From Latrodectus hesperus (lineage: Eukaryota > Arthropoda > Arachnida > Araneae > Theridiidae): a DNA stretch of 64,000 nucleotides. The stretch covers positions 40,292,436-40,356,435 of the forward strand of contig CM075857.1 of the NCBI GenBank assembly GCA_037975125.1. Direction: 5' to 3'. The position numbers and the translations under genes are program-made. Below are positions 25,801 through 36,849 of this stretch, one piece after another. The notes beneath the pieces were generated by a model that saw only the letters and a program-made list of their open reading frames with translations, did no database searches and was not told where the DNA came from. Every line of letters starts with the position of its first letter. Positions within the stretch are counted from its first letter, which is position 1.

Positions 25801-27270
25801 GGGAAAAATTGGTAATATATATATATAGATTTTAAATGTATTTGAGTATTCTATAAGATTTTTTCAAAATAAATATCGTTTATTTAGGAGATATAAAGCT
25901 TTGTGCTTATGTAGTAATTGCGAAACTAAGTTAAATAAGAAAATCCCAAACTTCCATGCAAAAAATTGTAAAAAGTGAATTTTGTTGGAAACCAGAATCA
26001 TATAAGTAACTATTGCCAAAAATGTTACCGCTTTGAGATCAAGAGATATTGTAAGTACACAATAAAGAAAGTAGTTTTTAAAGATCTTTATTTATCATAA
26101 GAAAGAATGTTATCGAATTTAAAAGGCATTATCACTTAATCAAATAACTTAAAATTCCAAGCATGTTGTACGCAAGACATTTTGCTCGTTTCAATTGACT
26201 AACCTTTTTAGAGATCAAACGTTTTCCATCAAATGAAGGAAGTTTCAAATGCGTTACAGAATTGTTTTCTTTTCCTAATAAAGTATTTTTTCACCTTTTA
26301 TTGTTAAGAAGTCGCAACTTCTTGTATTAACTTCGTATGAGGTGGTACGTCTAGGTAAAGTGGGTTAGGCTAGGTTAGGTTATTTTGTTAATTTTCGGAC
26401 AAAAATTTTCAAACACATGACTATTCTTAGTTCATATTATAAAAGTTTCTGGAAATAAAAATAATAAGTCTTCGTGTACGATGAATTCATTACATCTCAT
26501 TTCTCTTATACGATGAAATTTAGAATTTTATAGAATAGAAATCTTCTGGTTTAAGAAATCAATTTATGAAATTTATTTCAAAGACAATAAATGTCTATCA
26601 TTTCTTTGAAATAATTGTATGATGAATAGGGAATAGAAATTAATCATGCACACAGCTATAGGAAAATTATAAATCAATTACGAAAGTTAATCAGAAACAA
26701 GATTTCCTTTGACAAGCCATTATATTTCTTACTATCTTTGTGTTCCATCTAAATGAGCTGACTTATAAATTGGAAATACTTTATCATCGTAAGAAAGATC
26801 CTTTCTAGTGGAAACCCATGAATCTTCGAAAAGTTTTTTGCCTCGAAAACCCATGCATGCTCGCGGATGATAAGAATGACTCTGTTAATAAGATATTAGT
26901 CTTAATATAAAGAATCTGATATCTATGCTTATGGGCCATTAACGTAATAAATTAGTTCGATAGTCGAAATATTTATAGTAAAAAAAGTCCATTACAAATT
27001 TAGGTTTTATAAAATTTTACCAAAGAGAAAGTTTCTGAGAAAAAATTTTTGTACTAAATTAATTATGAAATACATATTCTAATATTTAATTTGTATAAAG
27101 ATGAGTCTCATTGATATTTTCCTCACAAATATTACAAGATTTTCCACTTCATTTAATGAAATTTTAGCTATATTCATATAAATATTTTTACATCCAAAAA
27201 TACAAATACAGTTGAAAAGGAAATTATATTAATTTCATAATTTATATTAAATGAAATTTCTCATAGGAAA
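22805..27270. other. AT-rich intergenic, no gene seen
   Basis: About 4.5 kb without a supportable gene. Small open frames at 23104-23292 and 23359-23559 show no domain or splice context. A T16 run lies at about 23500-23517. A telomere-like GGTTAGGCTAGGTTAGGTTA occurs at 26363-26382 but is not a tandem array. Confidence 0.5.
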
Positions 27271-27279
27271 TGTTTATTT

Positions 27280-27588
27280 ATTTTTCCAACGGCGGGCACT
27301 TGAGGGTTGAACCCTATGCCACAACAAGGCCAGAAACTGCAACTCATTTGTCGTTACCCAGCGGGCATCTGTGAACCAAGTCACGGAGGCGAGTAGCGTT
27401 ACCCGCGTCATACCACCACAAACCCGTTTATAGGGTGGGCCACATTCATACATCATCACGGAAGAAAGGATAGATAAACACAGAGAGAACAAAGAAAGAA
27501 TGTAACATCCATGCCCGAACCGGGATTTGAACCCAGGACCCACAGCTTAGGAGTCAGGAGCGCTAACCACTCAGCCATCGGTCGGCAG
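27280..27588 (-). repeat. tRNA-headed SINE, family A, copy 2
   Basis: Nearly identical to 1791-2095 on the opposite strand, with the tRNA-like head at 27510-27588 (A-box TGGCTGAGTGG, B-box GGTTCAAATCC) and an A-rich tail near 27270. ATAAATATTTCCT just before the head and ATAAACATTTCCT after the tail look like a 13-bp target duplication. Confidence 0.87.
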
Positions 27589-27693
27589 GAAATATTTATA
27601 TACTTTACACATAATCTTTTCCGTATGTTTAGATAATAATTCTTTAATTCCTGTAAATCGTTAAGCGTTTTGGTATAATTATAATATTCCAAT

Positions 27694-28057
27694 GAACGTA
27701 GTAACCTAGTGGTTAGATCATCGGCCTTCCGTCTGGAAGGGCTGGGTTCGATTCCCAATTCCGTCAAAGATCTACCGAATACATGCAATATATGTGCTCG
27801 TTAAATCATCTATGAAATCGAAAGTCCTGTGATGAGTCATTGAGCAGTTACTGTGGGTGTAATCATCTGGAGAAAATTTCCTCCCCTCCATAACAAAATT
27901 GAAGGAGTGGATCCTCTGGTGCTGTCATCTATCGAAGGAGACTTACAGCAAAGTCGTACTTTCAACTTCGTGGTGCTCTGATTAAAACAAAAGACACTCT
28001 TCTGACTTAATTCAGCGATTTTGGCTTATCCAAGAGTCATAAATAACAACAACACAA
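27694..28057 (+). repeat. tRNA-headed SINE, family B, copy 1
   Basis: The head has an A-box-like ACCTAGTGGTTAGATC and a B-box GGGTTCGATTCCC, followed by a body of about 280 bp and a tail of AAC repeats (28044-28057). The copy at 34141-34503 is collinear, including GGAGAAAATTTCCT and GGAGTGGATCCTCTGGTG. Confidence 0.85.
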
Positions 28058-28600
28058 TATTCTAAATAAATTACTTTATATAAATTAAATTTCATGGAAT
28101 TATATGTAGCTAATTGCTTGAAATGAGACGAATCCTAAATTTATTTCAAATCTGTGTGAATCTCTAAATATTCTAGAATTCAATTGATCTCTCAAATATC
28201 CATGTTTGTATGATACAACATTCAGGAGCTCTTTTTTAACTATTAATTAAAGAGAAATTTTTAGAAATGTATCCAACGAAAAATAAAAAAAATTTAAATA
28301 TATTTTTTGAATTTATTAAAAAATATAAAATTAATAATAAAATGTAAATGGAATTCAATTTTTTTATTTCATTGACGAAATTATTTTATTTAGAGGGGAA
28401 ATATATGTAACGACATTGTATTTTCTATTCTCGAATTATTTTCGTTTACTAATCGATAACTAATTTAATCAACTTGAGATATCGAATCATCTTGAGAATA
28501 GATTTTTTTCCAAAAATGTTCTGTGAGAAATTTTATATTTTATATTCAAGCACAAGGTACATAAAAACAATATAAATTTAGGATGAAATTAATTCCAATC

Positions 28601-28786
28601 GTATTAGTATTCAATATGGTATTCAACAGAATTAGTATTCAATATGGTATTCAACAGAATTAGTATTCAATATGATATTCAATAGAATTAGAATTCAATA
28701 TGGTATTCAATAGAATTAGTATTCAATATGGTATTCAGTAGAATTAGTATTCAATATGGTATTCAATTAAATTAGTATTCAATATA
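28601..28786. repeat. 28-bp minisatellite
   Basis: About 6.6 head-to-tail copies of AGAATTAGTATTCAATATGG plus TATTCAAC, with a few substitutions per unit. There is no coding potential across units. Confidence 0.93.
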
Positions 28787-28957
28787 GGGTCAGTATGATT
28801 TATTGAAATAAAAATATAATTTGATGGTATTCTTAGTGAACACGTTACGCTAATACAAGACATTGGTATTTAAAAACACTGTTTCAATTCAACGATTTCA
28901 TTTGATATCTCAATAAAATAATCATTCTGAATCTTAATTCATTCAATGATTTCATTG

Positions 28958-29009
28958 GATACCTGAATAAAATAATCATTCTTCAGAATAATTATTTTAT
29001 TGAGGTATC
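28958..29009. repeat. Inverted repeat with duplicated left arm
   Basis: Arms 28958-28980 and 28987-29009 match at 21 of 23 positions (GATACCTGAATAAAATAATC... against its complement) around a 6-nt loop. A direct relative of the left arm lies at about 28895-28929. Confidence 0.7.
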
Positions 29010-29516
29010 TAAAATATCATTGAATATTTTAATTTAAACAGTTTATTATTTACACAAATTAATCAAGACATAAAAATAGACCAAAATTAAAAAGAAGGTT
29101 AGTTTCCGAACTCTCGTAAAAGCATATTTCTCGTTCCGAACACATCTTCCATTTCTAATTCAATCAAACAAATTCCAAATATGCATTCACAATTTTGCTT
29201 AGCATAGATGCAAAATTACAACAGTTAAGTATCACTGTTGGAATTTTGCATCCATGAGTTTTGTATACAATCATAAAGTTTCATTTTATGATTTCAATAT
29301 TAATTTACATACGCGAAAAGTAGTTACTGGCTTAAAAACAGCAAGAAATAAAAAATATTAATCAAAATGAGAACTAGTATTATTATTTTAAGAGATGAAG
29401 TAACAGAATATACTTAAAAAAATTTCGTTCGATGTAATTAAGTAAATGAACGAAATCATGAAATCCAAATCTTGAAACAATAAAAAAATGTTCCATTCAA
29501 TATAGCTGATTGAATA

Positions 29517-31047
29517 CACTGCTCAAAACAATTAAAGGATATTGTAAGTTTTACATAAAATAAAGATATAAACGAAATTTTTTTGCTGGAAATGGAAGAA
29601 GAGAATCACAAAGGAAAATATTTCTGATTTTCAAACTGTGGAGTATGCTAATTTTGAGTTAGACGTCAAAAACGTCACTTCAGCGGTAGTGAATGAAATT
29701 TGACTTTCAACTGAATAAAAGACAATGAATAAAAGGATGATCAGTATTCAGTGACTGCTTTGTTTCGATGAGTACGATGTCTCAGTGAAGTGATTTAACC
29801 GATTCAGAAGCTTGGAGAATTGTTGGTAGGTTAGAAGGGGGCCAAACTCAAGCCGGAGTAGCACAAGCCATTGGAGTGTTACAAAGTGTTAAAGTTACAA
29901 GAGTGTTCCAGGATCTGGAACGATTTTTTGGAGACTTTAAGTGCAGCCGAAGACCAGGTCAAGGTCGTAGACGGTCAACAACGCCCAATGAAGATCGTTA
30001 TTTAGTGTTAACGGCTCGGAGACACCGAAATATGAACGCTACTCTTCTCCAACAACACCTACGCTCGGCTACTGACACCACGGTTTCAACTCAGACTCTC
30101 CGAAACCGGCTCCATGGTGTAGGTCTGTATGCTCGCCGACCGATGGTAGGTGTTAAAATAACATCAAGGCATCGTCGTGACCACAGGGAGTGGGCAACAG
30201 AGCATGTGAACTGGAGGAGAAATGAATAGAGCAATGTTTTTTTCTGACTAGTACCGTTTTTCTGTTCATCCTGATAATAGGCGTATTTTCATCTGGATTT
30301 GCAGTAGGAATAATCCAGCGTTCATGCGCGAAAGTGTCAAATTTGGTGGTGGGGGAGTGTTGGTGTATGGTGGCATCTCCATTGACGGGCACACAGACCT
30401 CTATATCATTCAAGATGGACCTCTGACTGGTCGCCGATATAGGGATGAAATCTTCAGATCTATTGTAGTCCCTTACGCTGCAGCAATTGGAGATGACTTC
30501 ATTTTAATGGACGATAACTGCAGGCCACATCGTGCTAAGCTGGTGGAGGATTTCCTTTTCAAGGAAGGAATCATACGAATGGAATGGCCAGCGTGTTCTC
30601 CAGACAGTAATCCAATAGAACACGTTTGGGACGCTCTAAGAAGACGAGTTGCTGGTCACCAACCACCCTCACAAACTCGCCAAGAACTGGGAAGTGCTCT
30701 TCTGGAAGAGTGGGACAGAATACCCTAACTCGTGATTAATAGCCTCATTGACTCCATGCCTCAAAGGTGCTCAACGTTGATGGCCGTCCGTGGAAACCGT
30801 ACCCCCTACTGAAAATGACTTCCTTTGAAGACAACACCTTTTTATTCTTTTTTTCTCATATGCACAAATTGCGATTTTTTCCTTTTGTACACAAAGTCGC
30901 AATAAAATGCATTTTTTCTGCCAAACATGTGTAATTTATTCTCATATAACCTACTACGTCTGTCGACCACGTATCAATCAGCTAAAAAGTTTCCCAGCCA
31001 CAAGATCCACCGAAAACCGCAATATCCTTTAATTGTTTTGAGCAGTG
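29517..31047 (+). mobile_element. Full-length Tc1-like element, inactive
   Basis: A 1531-bp element flanked by TA (29515-29516 and 31048-31049). The termini are inverted repeats, identical for at least 28 bp and starting CACTGCTCAAAACAATTAAA. It carries one transposase frame on the plus strand, broken by stops and one frameshift. Structure and length fit a Tc1-family (DD34E) element. It is complete, so it could be mobilised only in trans. Confidence 0.93.
29777..30812 (+). pseudogene. Tc1-like DD34E transposase (broken)
   Basis: Starts MSQ, an immediate TGA stop, then SDLTDSEAWRIVGRLEGG and a helix-turn-helix region. RRPGQGRRRSTTPNEDRYL, the GRPR-like linker, follows. A frameshift lies in a T run near 30235-30242 and the glutamate after the first catalytic aspartate is a stop (FFSD, stop, YRF). 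The remaining catalytic residues are present in LMDDNCRPHRAK and SPDSNPIEHVWD, with 34 residues between D and E. It ends RGNRTPY, stop. Near full length (about 345 residues). Confidence 0.92.
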
Positions 31048-31049
31048 TA

Positions 31050-34000
31050 TTAATTATATATAGAATTGCTTTCTAAATAATAAATTATTGTTTACTTTAT
31101 ATGCTGGGCATTAAAAATCTTACTGAAGTTAATTATGAATTCATATTCTAATTTAGAAGAAACAACGTAGCATTGTCTTTCACTTAACTCCATCAATTTT
31201 ATACAAATATATAATATATAATCAAGAGGAATTAAAATAGCACTTTTTTGAAGTTCTCAGAACATTTTGACAAATTCAAGGACAAATGTAGCCACTATAT
31301 GCTGCAAATAATGTTAACGAAATATTTGCTTAAATATCTAATGGAAGGGAAAATGTTAAAAATTGCGTATTGTGATGGTACAATGAAGGTCAAGTCATTC
31401 ACTGAATTTTTCCATTTGATGCTAACTGCGTAATTTTTATAAATGACGAAATACACAATTGCTTCATTTCATTCATATCAATGAAATTCTACTATCTTCA
31501 TAAAAAATTTCATCTGTTATATGTATAAAGAAATATCGATGATATAAATAAAAAAACAATAAACAATGTATAAAATAATAATATAAAAACGAACACAAAT
31601 ATCATCCATTCTTAAAAGGATTAACTTTATCAAAGGAAACCGACTTAAATATAACTGAGAAATTCAAATTTATTTTCTCTAACCTTATAAAAAATGAAGA
31701 ATATAAGGAATTTAAAGGAAATATCGACACAAAATTTGTATGAACATTCAATGAAAAAAAGTAAGTTTTATTAATGATAAATAATTGCTAATATGATGTA
31801 AGATATATCTATAAATCAGTTAGTTCCTATGTTAAGATTTTTCAATATATTTATCTTCATTTATATATATTCATCTAAATTTTATCAATTACATCAAGGA
31901 ATTAATTTTAGTTAATTTATTTAAACGTATAATTTATTTCAACTATATTAATTGCCAGTCCAATTTAACTGCTTTGTAACTGCATTAATAAATATTAGTC
32001 TGTATTTAAAAATTTAAGGAAAATAGTAATTTTTTTATGAAAGTTTTGCATTAATATATATAGATCTTATTCTGCTTGTCTGCAGAATTTTTATCGGGCA
32101 ATAGAATTTAAAACGATTTCACAGATAAGAATTAAAATCACATGAGTGTTAGTCCTTGGCTAATAAAAATAACGTTTCAAATAAAAGCTATCGCGGGCTA
32201 AAATAAAATCTAAGTTCCATTTCAAAATTTGGACTAAGTTTCTAATTAATTTGAATAATAATAAAAAGTGATTTGAATTCCTTGAAAAATCGTTAATGCG
32301 GCTATGTAATTAGTTTAAATGATATATATTCCGTTCTGGAATTCTTGCTTCAAGAATGGGAATGTGTTTTGTTCTTTTCCTCTTTTTAAAATTGCCATCT
32401 ATAAGTAACCGCTTAAAGTAGAAGAAAAATATTTAAGGCGTCACAGATCCCCTTTCATTCTACATCCCCACAGAGAATTTTATTTAAAAAAATAACAATA
32501 ATTAAAATATATTTTTTGTATTTCAAATTGTCTTTAAAGAAATAAACTTCCAGAAGCAAATTCTTCTCTCGCTCATACAGTAAGGTACACCACTAATCCA
32601 AATTGTGTAACGTATTGTATACGTCATAAGAATCAATATAGAATTTAACAACTAAATGTTTAGTAGTTTTGTATATATTATTAATTTTTTTTACAAGATA
32701 ATCATTTTAATTTAAATATTTTTAAGTCTAAATTACATTTATATTACATTATATAATCATGCATAACTATAGAGGAACTATAATGATCTGATAAATGCAT
32801 AAAATTCTAAATTTCACTTTTTAAAAACAAAATCATATAAAAGACAAATTATAATTTTCAGAGTACTTCTAAAGTGTAAAATGAGAACTGTTCCTTTTAA
32901 AGAATACGAAGAATACATTAAGAATGTTCTTGATGAAAAACAAGTACATATATTAAGACAATTGCGTTCTACTTTTCTTAAACATGTTTTTGTCGTGAAA
33001 CGAACAAAAGCTCATGAATTAGTTATATAAATGTATTAAAATTCTGCTTATTGCCATAACTAGCTTATATTCGCAAAATGTTTTGCTTCTATTTTTTACA
33101 AAAATTTGTGCAGTTAAGTACAGAATAATAAAGTTAAAGTTGAGCAATCTTCTTGGTATAAAGAGTTTATATATATATAATTATCACATGCGTCTTATTT
33201 TATTATGAAATTATTCTACTTATGAAAAAATTCTGCCAACTTCTGTCACATGAGACATCTTAATTACTTGCAGCAAAATATTATCACATGCATAGGCAGA
33301 ATGTGCAAATTGACTTTGCAAGAAAATTACGTTGAATTAGTTCTCATAATGCATGACATACACATCGCAACTTGACACAAGCAGTTTATGTTCTTTTTTA
33401 CGAATGTAAATTTTCCTGAAGTAATGCGTTGCGATCATTATCAACAAGGTATGCGAAAAGTCAGCAAGTTTCCCTGAGGAAGGATCATATACATTTCAAA
33501 TTAAAAAAACAAACAATAAAATCTATAAAAGTTTTAAATTTACGGGAAGCTTTGTATAATAATTCACATTAAATGTGGTTGAATACGTAAAAATGTTTTT
33601 GAGAATAAATGATGTCTCACAGAAACAATCTGTCATTTCGAAAACTTTAAAGAGCAGTCCTATAGTAAAAATTTGTATTTGAAAATAAGTATCCAAAATC
33701 TTCTGCACGTAATCTCGATTTGAACCGAATAGAATTTGATAATTTTTTAAAATTTTTTTTATAAAGAATGATAATTTTATATAAAAAAATGAAAATAGGC
33801 AGGGAAAGAATACGCTGTGCATGTGTTCGCACGCACCAAGAAACGTCTTGTAAATGATTTCATTTTTAAAATTATTTGCTGAAATTTATCATTTTTATGT
33901 TATAGTAGTATTTAAAATATCATTTTTTATGCATAAAACAATTTGTTTTACAAGAAAAATTTCTATTCAAGAAAAGTATTCTATTTACATACAAGAAACT

Positions 34001-34136
34001 AAATATTTATTATTCTTTAATTTTATGGAAAATTTATTATTCTATAATGAAATTTATATTCATCCATTCAAAAATTTATCATTCTCAACTGCATAAATTT
34101 CTAGATACAAAACTAATACAATACTGTAAGCTTTCA
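31050..34136. other. AT-rich intergenic, one small ORF of note
   Basis: No identifiable gene. The only coding-like segment is 32881-33030. Open frames at 33523-33832 (minus) and 33854-34096 (plus) are low-complexity Phe/Ile/Lys-rich and typical of AT-rich noise. Confidence 0.45.
32881..33030 (+). CDS. Possible small ORF or terminal exon, unknown
   Basis: A 49-codon frame, MRTVPFKEYEEYIKN to HELVI then stop, with balanced charged and hydrophobic residues unlike the surrounding Phe/Ile-rich noise frames. TTTTCAG about 20 bp before the ATG could be a splice acceptor, making this a last exon. I recognise no family and see no neighbouring exon. It could be chance or part of an old transposon. Confidence 0.25.
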   Translation: MRTVPFKEYEEYIKNVLDEKQVHILRQLRSTFLKHVFVVKRTKAHELVI

Positions 34137-34140
34137 CCTA

Positions 34141-34503
34141 GGGCCGTAGTAGCCCAGTAGTTAGGGCATGGAAGGGCTGGGTTCGATTCCTAATGCAGCC
34201 AAAGACCCACCGAGTACATACTCGTTATATCTGTGGAATCGAAAGTCCTGAGGTCGGTCATTGAGCAGCTACTATAGGTGCAATGGTCTGGAGAAAATTT
34301 CCTGCCCCTTCAGATCAATGTCAAAATTAAGGGAGTGGATCCTCTGGTGGTGCCATCTATCGGATGATTTGTAGAGCAAAGTCGTACTTTCCCCTTCTTG
34401 TGCTCTGATTAAATGAAAGACGTTCCCTATTGACTTAAATTCGCATAGCCAAGACATAGTGAGCTTGGTTTGTCCAAGTGTCATAAGTAACAACAACACA
34501 ACA
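34141..34503 (+). repeat. tRNA-headed SINE, family B, copy 2
   Basis: Collinear with 27694-28057, but with about 15 bp missing from the anticodon region of the tRNA head. B-box GGGTTCGATTCC is intact and the AAC-type tail ends near 34503. The tail abuts the left terminus of the Tigger element directly. Confidence 0.85.
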
Positions 34504-34879
34504 GACTCTCGCTTTTACGAACTGGAAGGGACACATAAAACAACTCTTAAAATAGAAAGTTCATAAATTAGAAAAATAAATATTAGATTATTAAGATTTG
34601 TGATTTTTTCTTTTTTATTAAACTATATTTTCCTTATAAATAATGTAAAGTTAAATTTATTTAGAATGTGAACTGCATAAGAGAAAAACATGCAAAATAA
34701 GATTCGCACTTAAAAACAATATTTACTTTCATTATATTGATGGAAAAAATCATTCATGATTATTTATCTTTCTGTGTTTAAAAACTACCTTTTTAAAAAT
34801 ACATTTTTCCATTTTTTTTTCAATGTAGAAAAGCATTTCCCTATTTTTCTGTCAAAAAAGTAGCTGAGTACTATTAAAC

Positions 34880-35798
34880 ATTCAGTTGCTTGTTCTGTAG
34901 GAGGTCTTTGCACTACATAATTTTCTTCTTGTTCGTTATCTGGAGGCGCTTGTTTTCATTCTTATTCGTTATGTTCTCATTATCATCCGATATTTCTTCC
35001 ATACATTTCACATCTGACTCCATATCAAAATATCCTAGAGAAAAGTGTCAAGTAGTAGAGAGATTCTTTATAGGAGTTCATACATGAATGACTCATCTTC
35101 GCTCAAGTCCTCAGGTAAATCTTCTTGGCTTCATTCAGTTACAGCTGTTTCTATAATAATGTTAAAATGCTTTGTATAGTACCATTTCTTCTACATCATT
35201 GACTTATTCATCATCAACTGATTGACAAAATGCATTACTCCTAGATGGTCAATTTCATAAAAACGGCTTTAATTTCAATCCCATAAAATTCTTTGCAAAA
35301 GGACCTGTGATAGCTTTTGAAACTGTTTTACAGCCCATGGATTATGTCCTGATCCATGGGCTGTAAAATTCGGGTGAGAAACTCATGAATCGATTAATAT
35401 CTGGGACTTCAACACGATCATTGCATTTATCCACAAATAAAATATGATTTTCCTATAAAAACGTCAATCTACGTCTCTCAGCTAGCTTTAAAAATGGCAA
35501 GCTTTAAATGTTATCATTGTACGCAGCGGGGTCATTTTTGAACATCTAGATTTTAAATGTTGTTATGAAAAGGAAAAGCAATTTTTCTGTACCATTCATG
35601 TTGGCTGCAAGCAATACTTATGCTTCTTTTTTGACTCCATTAAATTTATCGCCTTTGAAGCTAAGTGTTCTATCGGGTAAGATCTTAAAAACAAAACAAA
35701 TTTATTTCATCCCCGTTGAAAACATCTTTTGGGTCGTACTCGGAAAATGGTGATTTCAATGCTCTTCCTTTCCATTCCATTTTTGAAATTTTATTCCC
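34880..35798 (-). pseudogene. Tigger transposase, catalytic and C-terminal part
   Basis: After the LINE the minus strand reads SEYDPKDVFNGDEINLF (first catalytic region), LLPDRTLSFKGDKFNG, LLAANMNGTEKL, ILFVDKCND (second aspartate) and LQPMDQDIIHGL (the QPxDQGII motif). Further down come acidic stretches such as DLPEDLSEDESF. These are DDE_1 (pogo/Tigger/jerky) blocks in order. Multiple stops and frame changes show it is dead. Confidence 0.85.
35326..35368. repeat. Perfect 17-bp palindrome
   Basis: TTTTACAGCCCATGGAT (35326-35342) and its exact complement (35352-35368) are separated by 9 nt. It falls on the QPMDQ coding block of the Tigger relic. Confidence 0.95.
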
Positions 35799-35810
35799 GG
35801 CTTCATTTTT

Positions 35811-36355
35811 CTTCTTCTTCTTCATTGGTCTGACAGACCAATGTGGGCCTTTGCCTTCCTCAGAAGTGCATACCAGGACCCCCTATTTTTGAACAAGGTT
35901 ATCCAGTTTGTCACTTTTAGTGTTTTTAGGTCGTTTTCAAGGCAGCCACGCCATCGAAGTTTCGGTCGTCCTCTTCTTCTGGTGCCAATGGGGTGAGCCA
36001 AGGAAAAAATTTTGACACCCGATTGTCGTTCATCCGGCTCAAATGTCCTGCCCATTTTAATCTCTGTATTGAGATAAATTTAACAATATCTAGTTCTTTA
36101 TATAGTTTATAGAGCTTAGAATTAGTTCTTTGCCATGTATTCTCACATTTTATTCCACCAAATATGCTTCTTAAAGTTTTCTTTCGAAAATGAAGAGGGT
36201 TTCTTTGTCCTTCTCAGTCAATGTCCACGTTTCAGATGAATAAGTGAGAATAGGCCGAATCAAGCATTTGTATATCAAAATTTTTGTTTTTCGACTGACG
36301 AAAGTAGATTTTAGGTATTTTTTTAAGCCGAAAAAGCATCGGTTAGCAGCTGTAA
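35811..36355 (-). mobile_element. Nested LINE 3' fragment with target duplication
   Basis: A 545-bp 5'-truncated non-LTR retrotransposon inserted into the Tigger element. It is flanked by GGCTTCATTTTT (35799-35810) and GGCTTCACTTTT (36356-36367), a 12-bp target duplication with one mismatch. Its 3' end is a GAAGAAGAAGAAG tail (minus strand). The transposase reading resumes on either side of the insertion. Confidence 0.88.
35822..36350 (-). pseudogene. LINE reverse transcriptase C-terminus (broken)
   Basis: The minus strand reads AANRCFFGLKKYLKS, YKCLIRPILTYSSETWTL, RLKWAGHLSRMNDNR and, in an open 77-codon stretch, PIGTRRRGRPKLRW and LLRKAKAHIGLSDQ before the stop. These are the conserved C-terminal blocks of arthropod endonuclease-reverse-transcriptase LINEs. 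At least one frameshift joins the segments. The clade (RTE, CR1 or other) is not decided. Confidence 0.88.
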
Positions 36356-36419
36356 GGCTTCACTTTTACTACATAATTTTCTAAAGCTCAAGCTCAAATC
36401 ATGTCTGTATTTGAAAAAT

Positions 36420-36720
36420 CTTTGAGCCAGTCGTCAAATGGATGATTTGAAATCTCTTATAATCCGCTTCATATCAATCATTGGCTTTCTCTTAAATGAC
36501 ATTACCATCAACGGGAGTGCTCATTCCTCTTACCTTTCTCAGCCAAGCAAGCAAAGCTTTTTCCAGTTTAGGGTGATTTGTTTATCTAGAAAATTATCGA
36601 CCAAACGCACTTTTGCTGGTAATGGTTTTTTCCTTTTCCAAGGATTTCTTCACGAGCTTTTAAAATTGTCAAGATGCTGTTCTATGAATTTAAATATTTT
36701 TTAGGCATATTTTATCTTGC
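36420..36720 (-). pseudogene. Tigger transposase, N-terminal DNA-binding part
   Basis: Minus-strand blocks KLEKALLAWLRKVRG and STPVDGNVI, a stop, EKAND, then DFKSSI followed by a stop and RFFKYRHDLS match the CENP-B/Tigger helix-turn-helix region (LEKALLxWFxQ...DFKASxGWLxRFKxRH). Stops and frameshifts are frequent. Confidence 0.85.
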
Positions 36721-36849
36721 GCAATATATATTTGGTTACTTTTAGAATTTTCTTTTTACTTCGATTGATAAACAAGTTCGTTTCTTTTTCTCAATAGAGC
36801 AGTGCAATTTCTCCCTAAATAGGTGAAGCTTCATAAATTGAGTTAATTA

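Larger units (their letters stand above)
28058..29516. other. AT-rich intergenic with minisatellite and hairpin
   Basis: No gene. It contains the 28-bp minisatellite (28601-28786) and an inverted repeat (28958-29009), both described separately. Confidence 0.5.
34502..36846 (-). mobile_element. Tigger/pogo-type transposon, interrupted
   Basis: The left terminus reads CAGACTCTCGCTTTTACGAA, a typical Tigger-like end. A diverged counterpart (reverse complement ACTCAATTTATGAAGCTTC) is proposed at about 36825-36846. Between them a minus-strand pogo-type transposase can be followed piecewise from N-terminus to acidic C-terminus, interrupted by a nested LINE at 35811-36355. The right boundary is tentative and no TA duplication is preserved at the left. 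Confidence 0.7.

Noticed and set aside
26363..26382. GGTTAGGCTAGGTTAGGTTA as an interstitial telomere array
   Set aside because: Only two to three imperfect units; too short.
27510..27588. tRNA-like fold with A and B boxes as a functional tRNA gene
   Set aside because: Continuous with a repeated SINE body and tail, and duplicated with the body elsewhere.
33523..34096. Phe/Ile/Lys-rich open frames of 61-99 codons
   Set aside because: Low-complexity composition expected by chance in AT-rich DNA; no splice context or domain.
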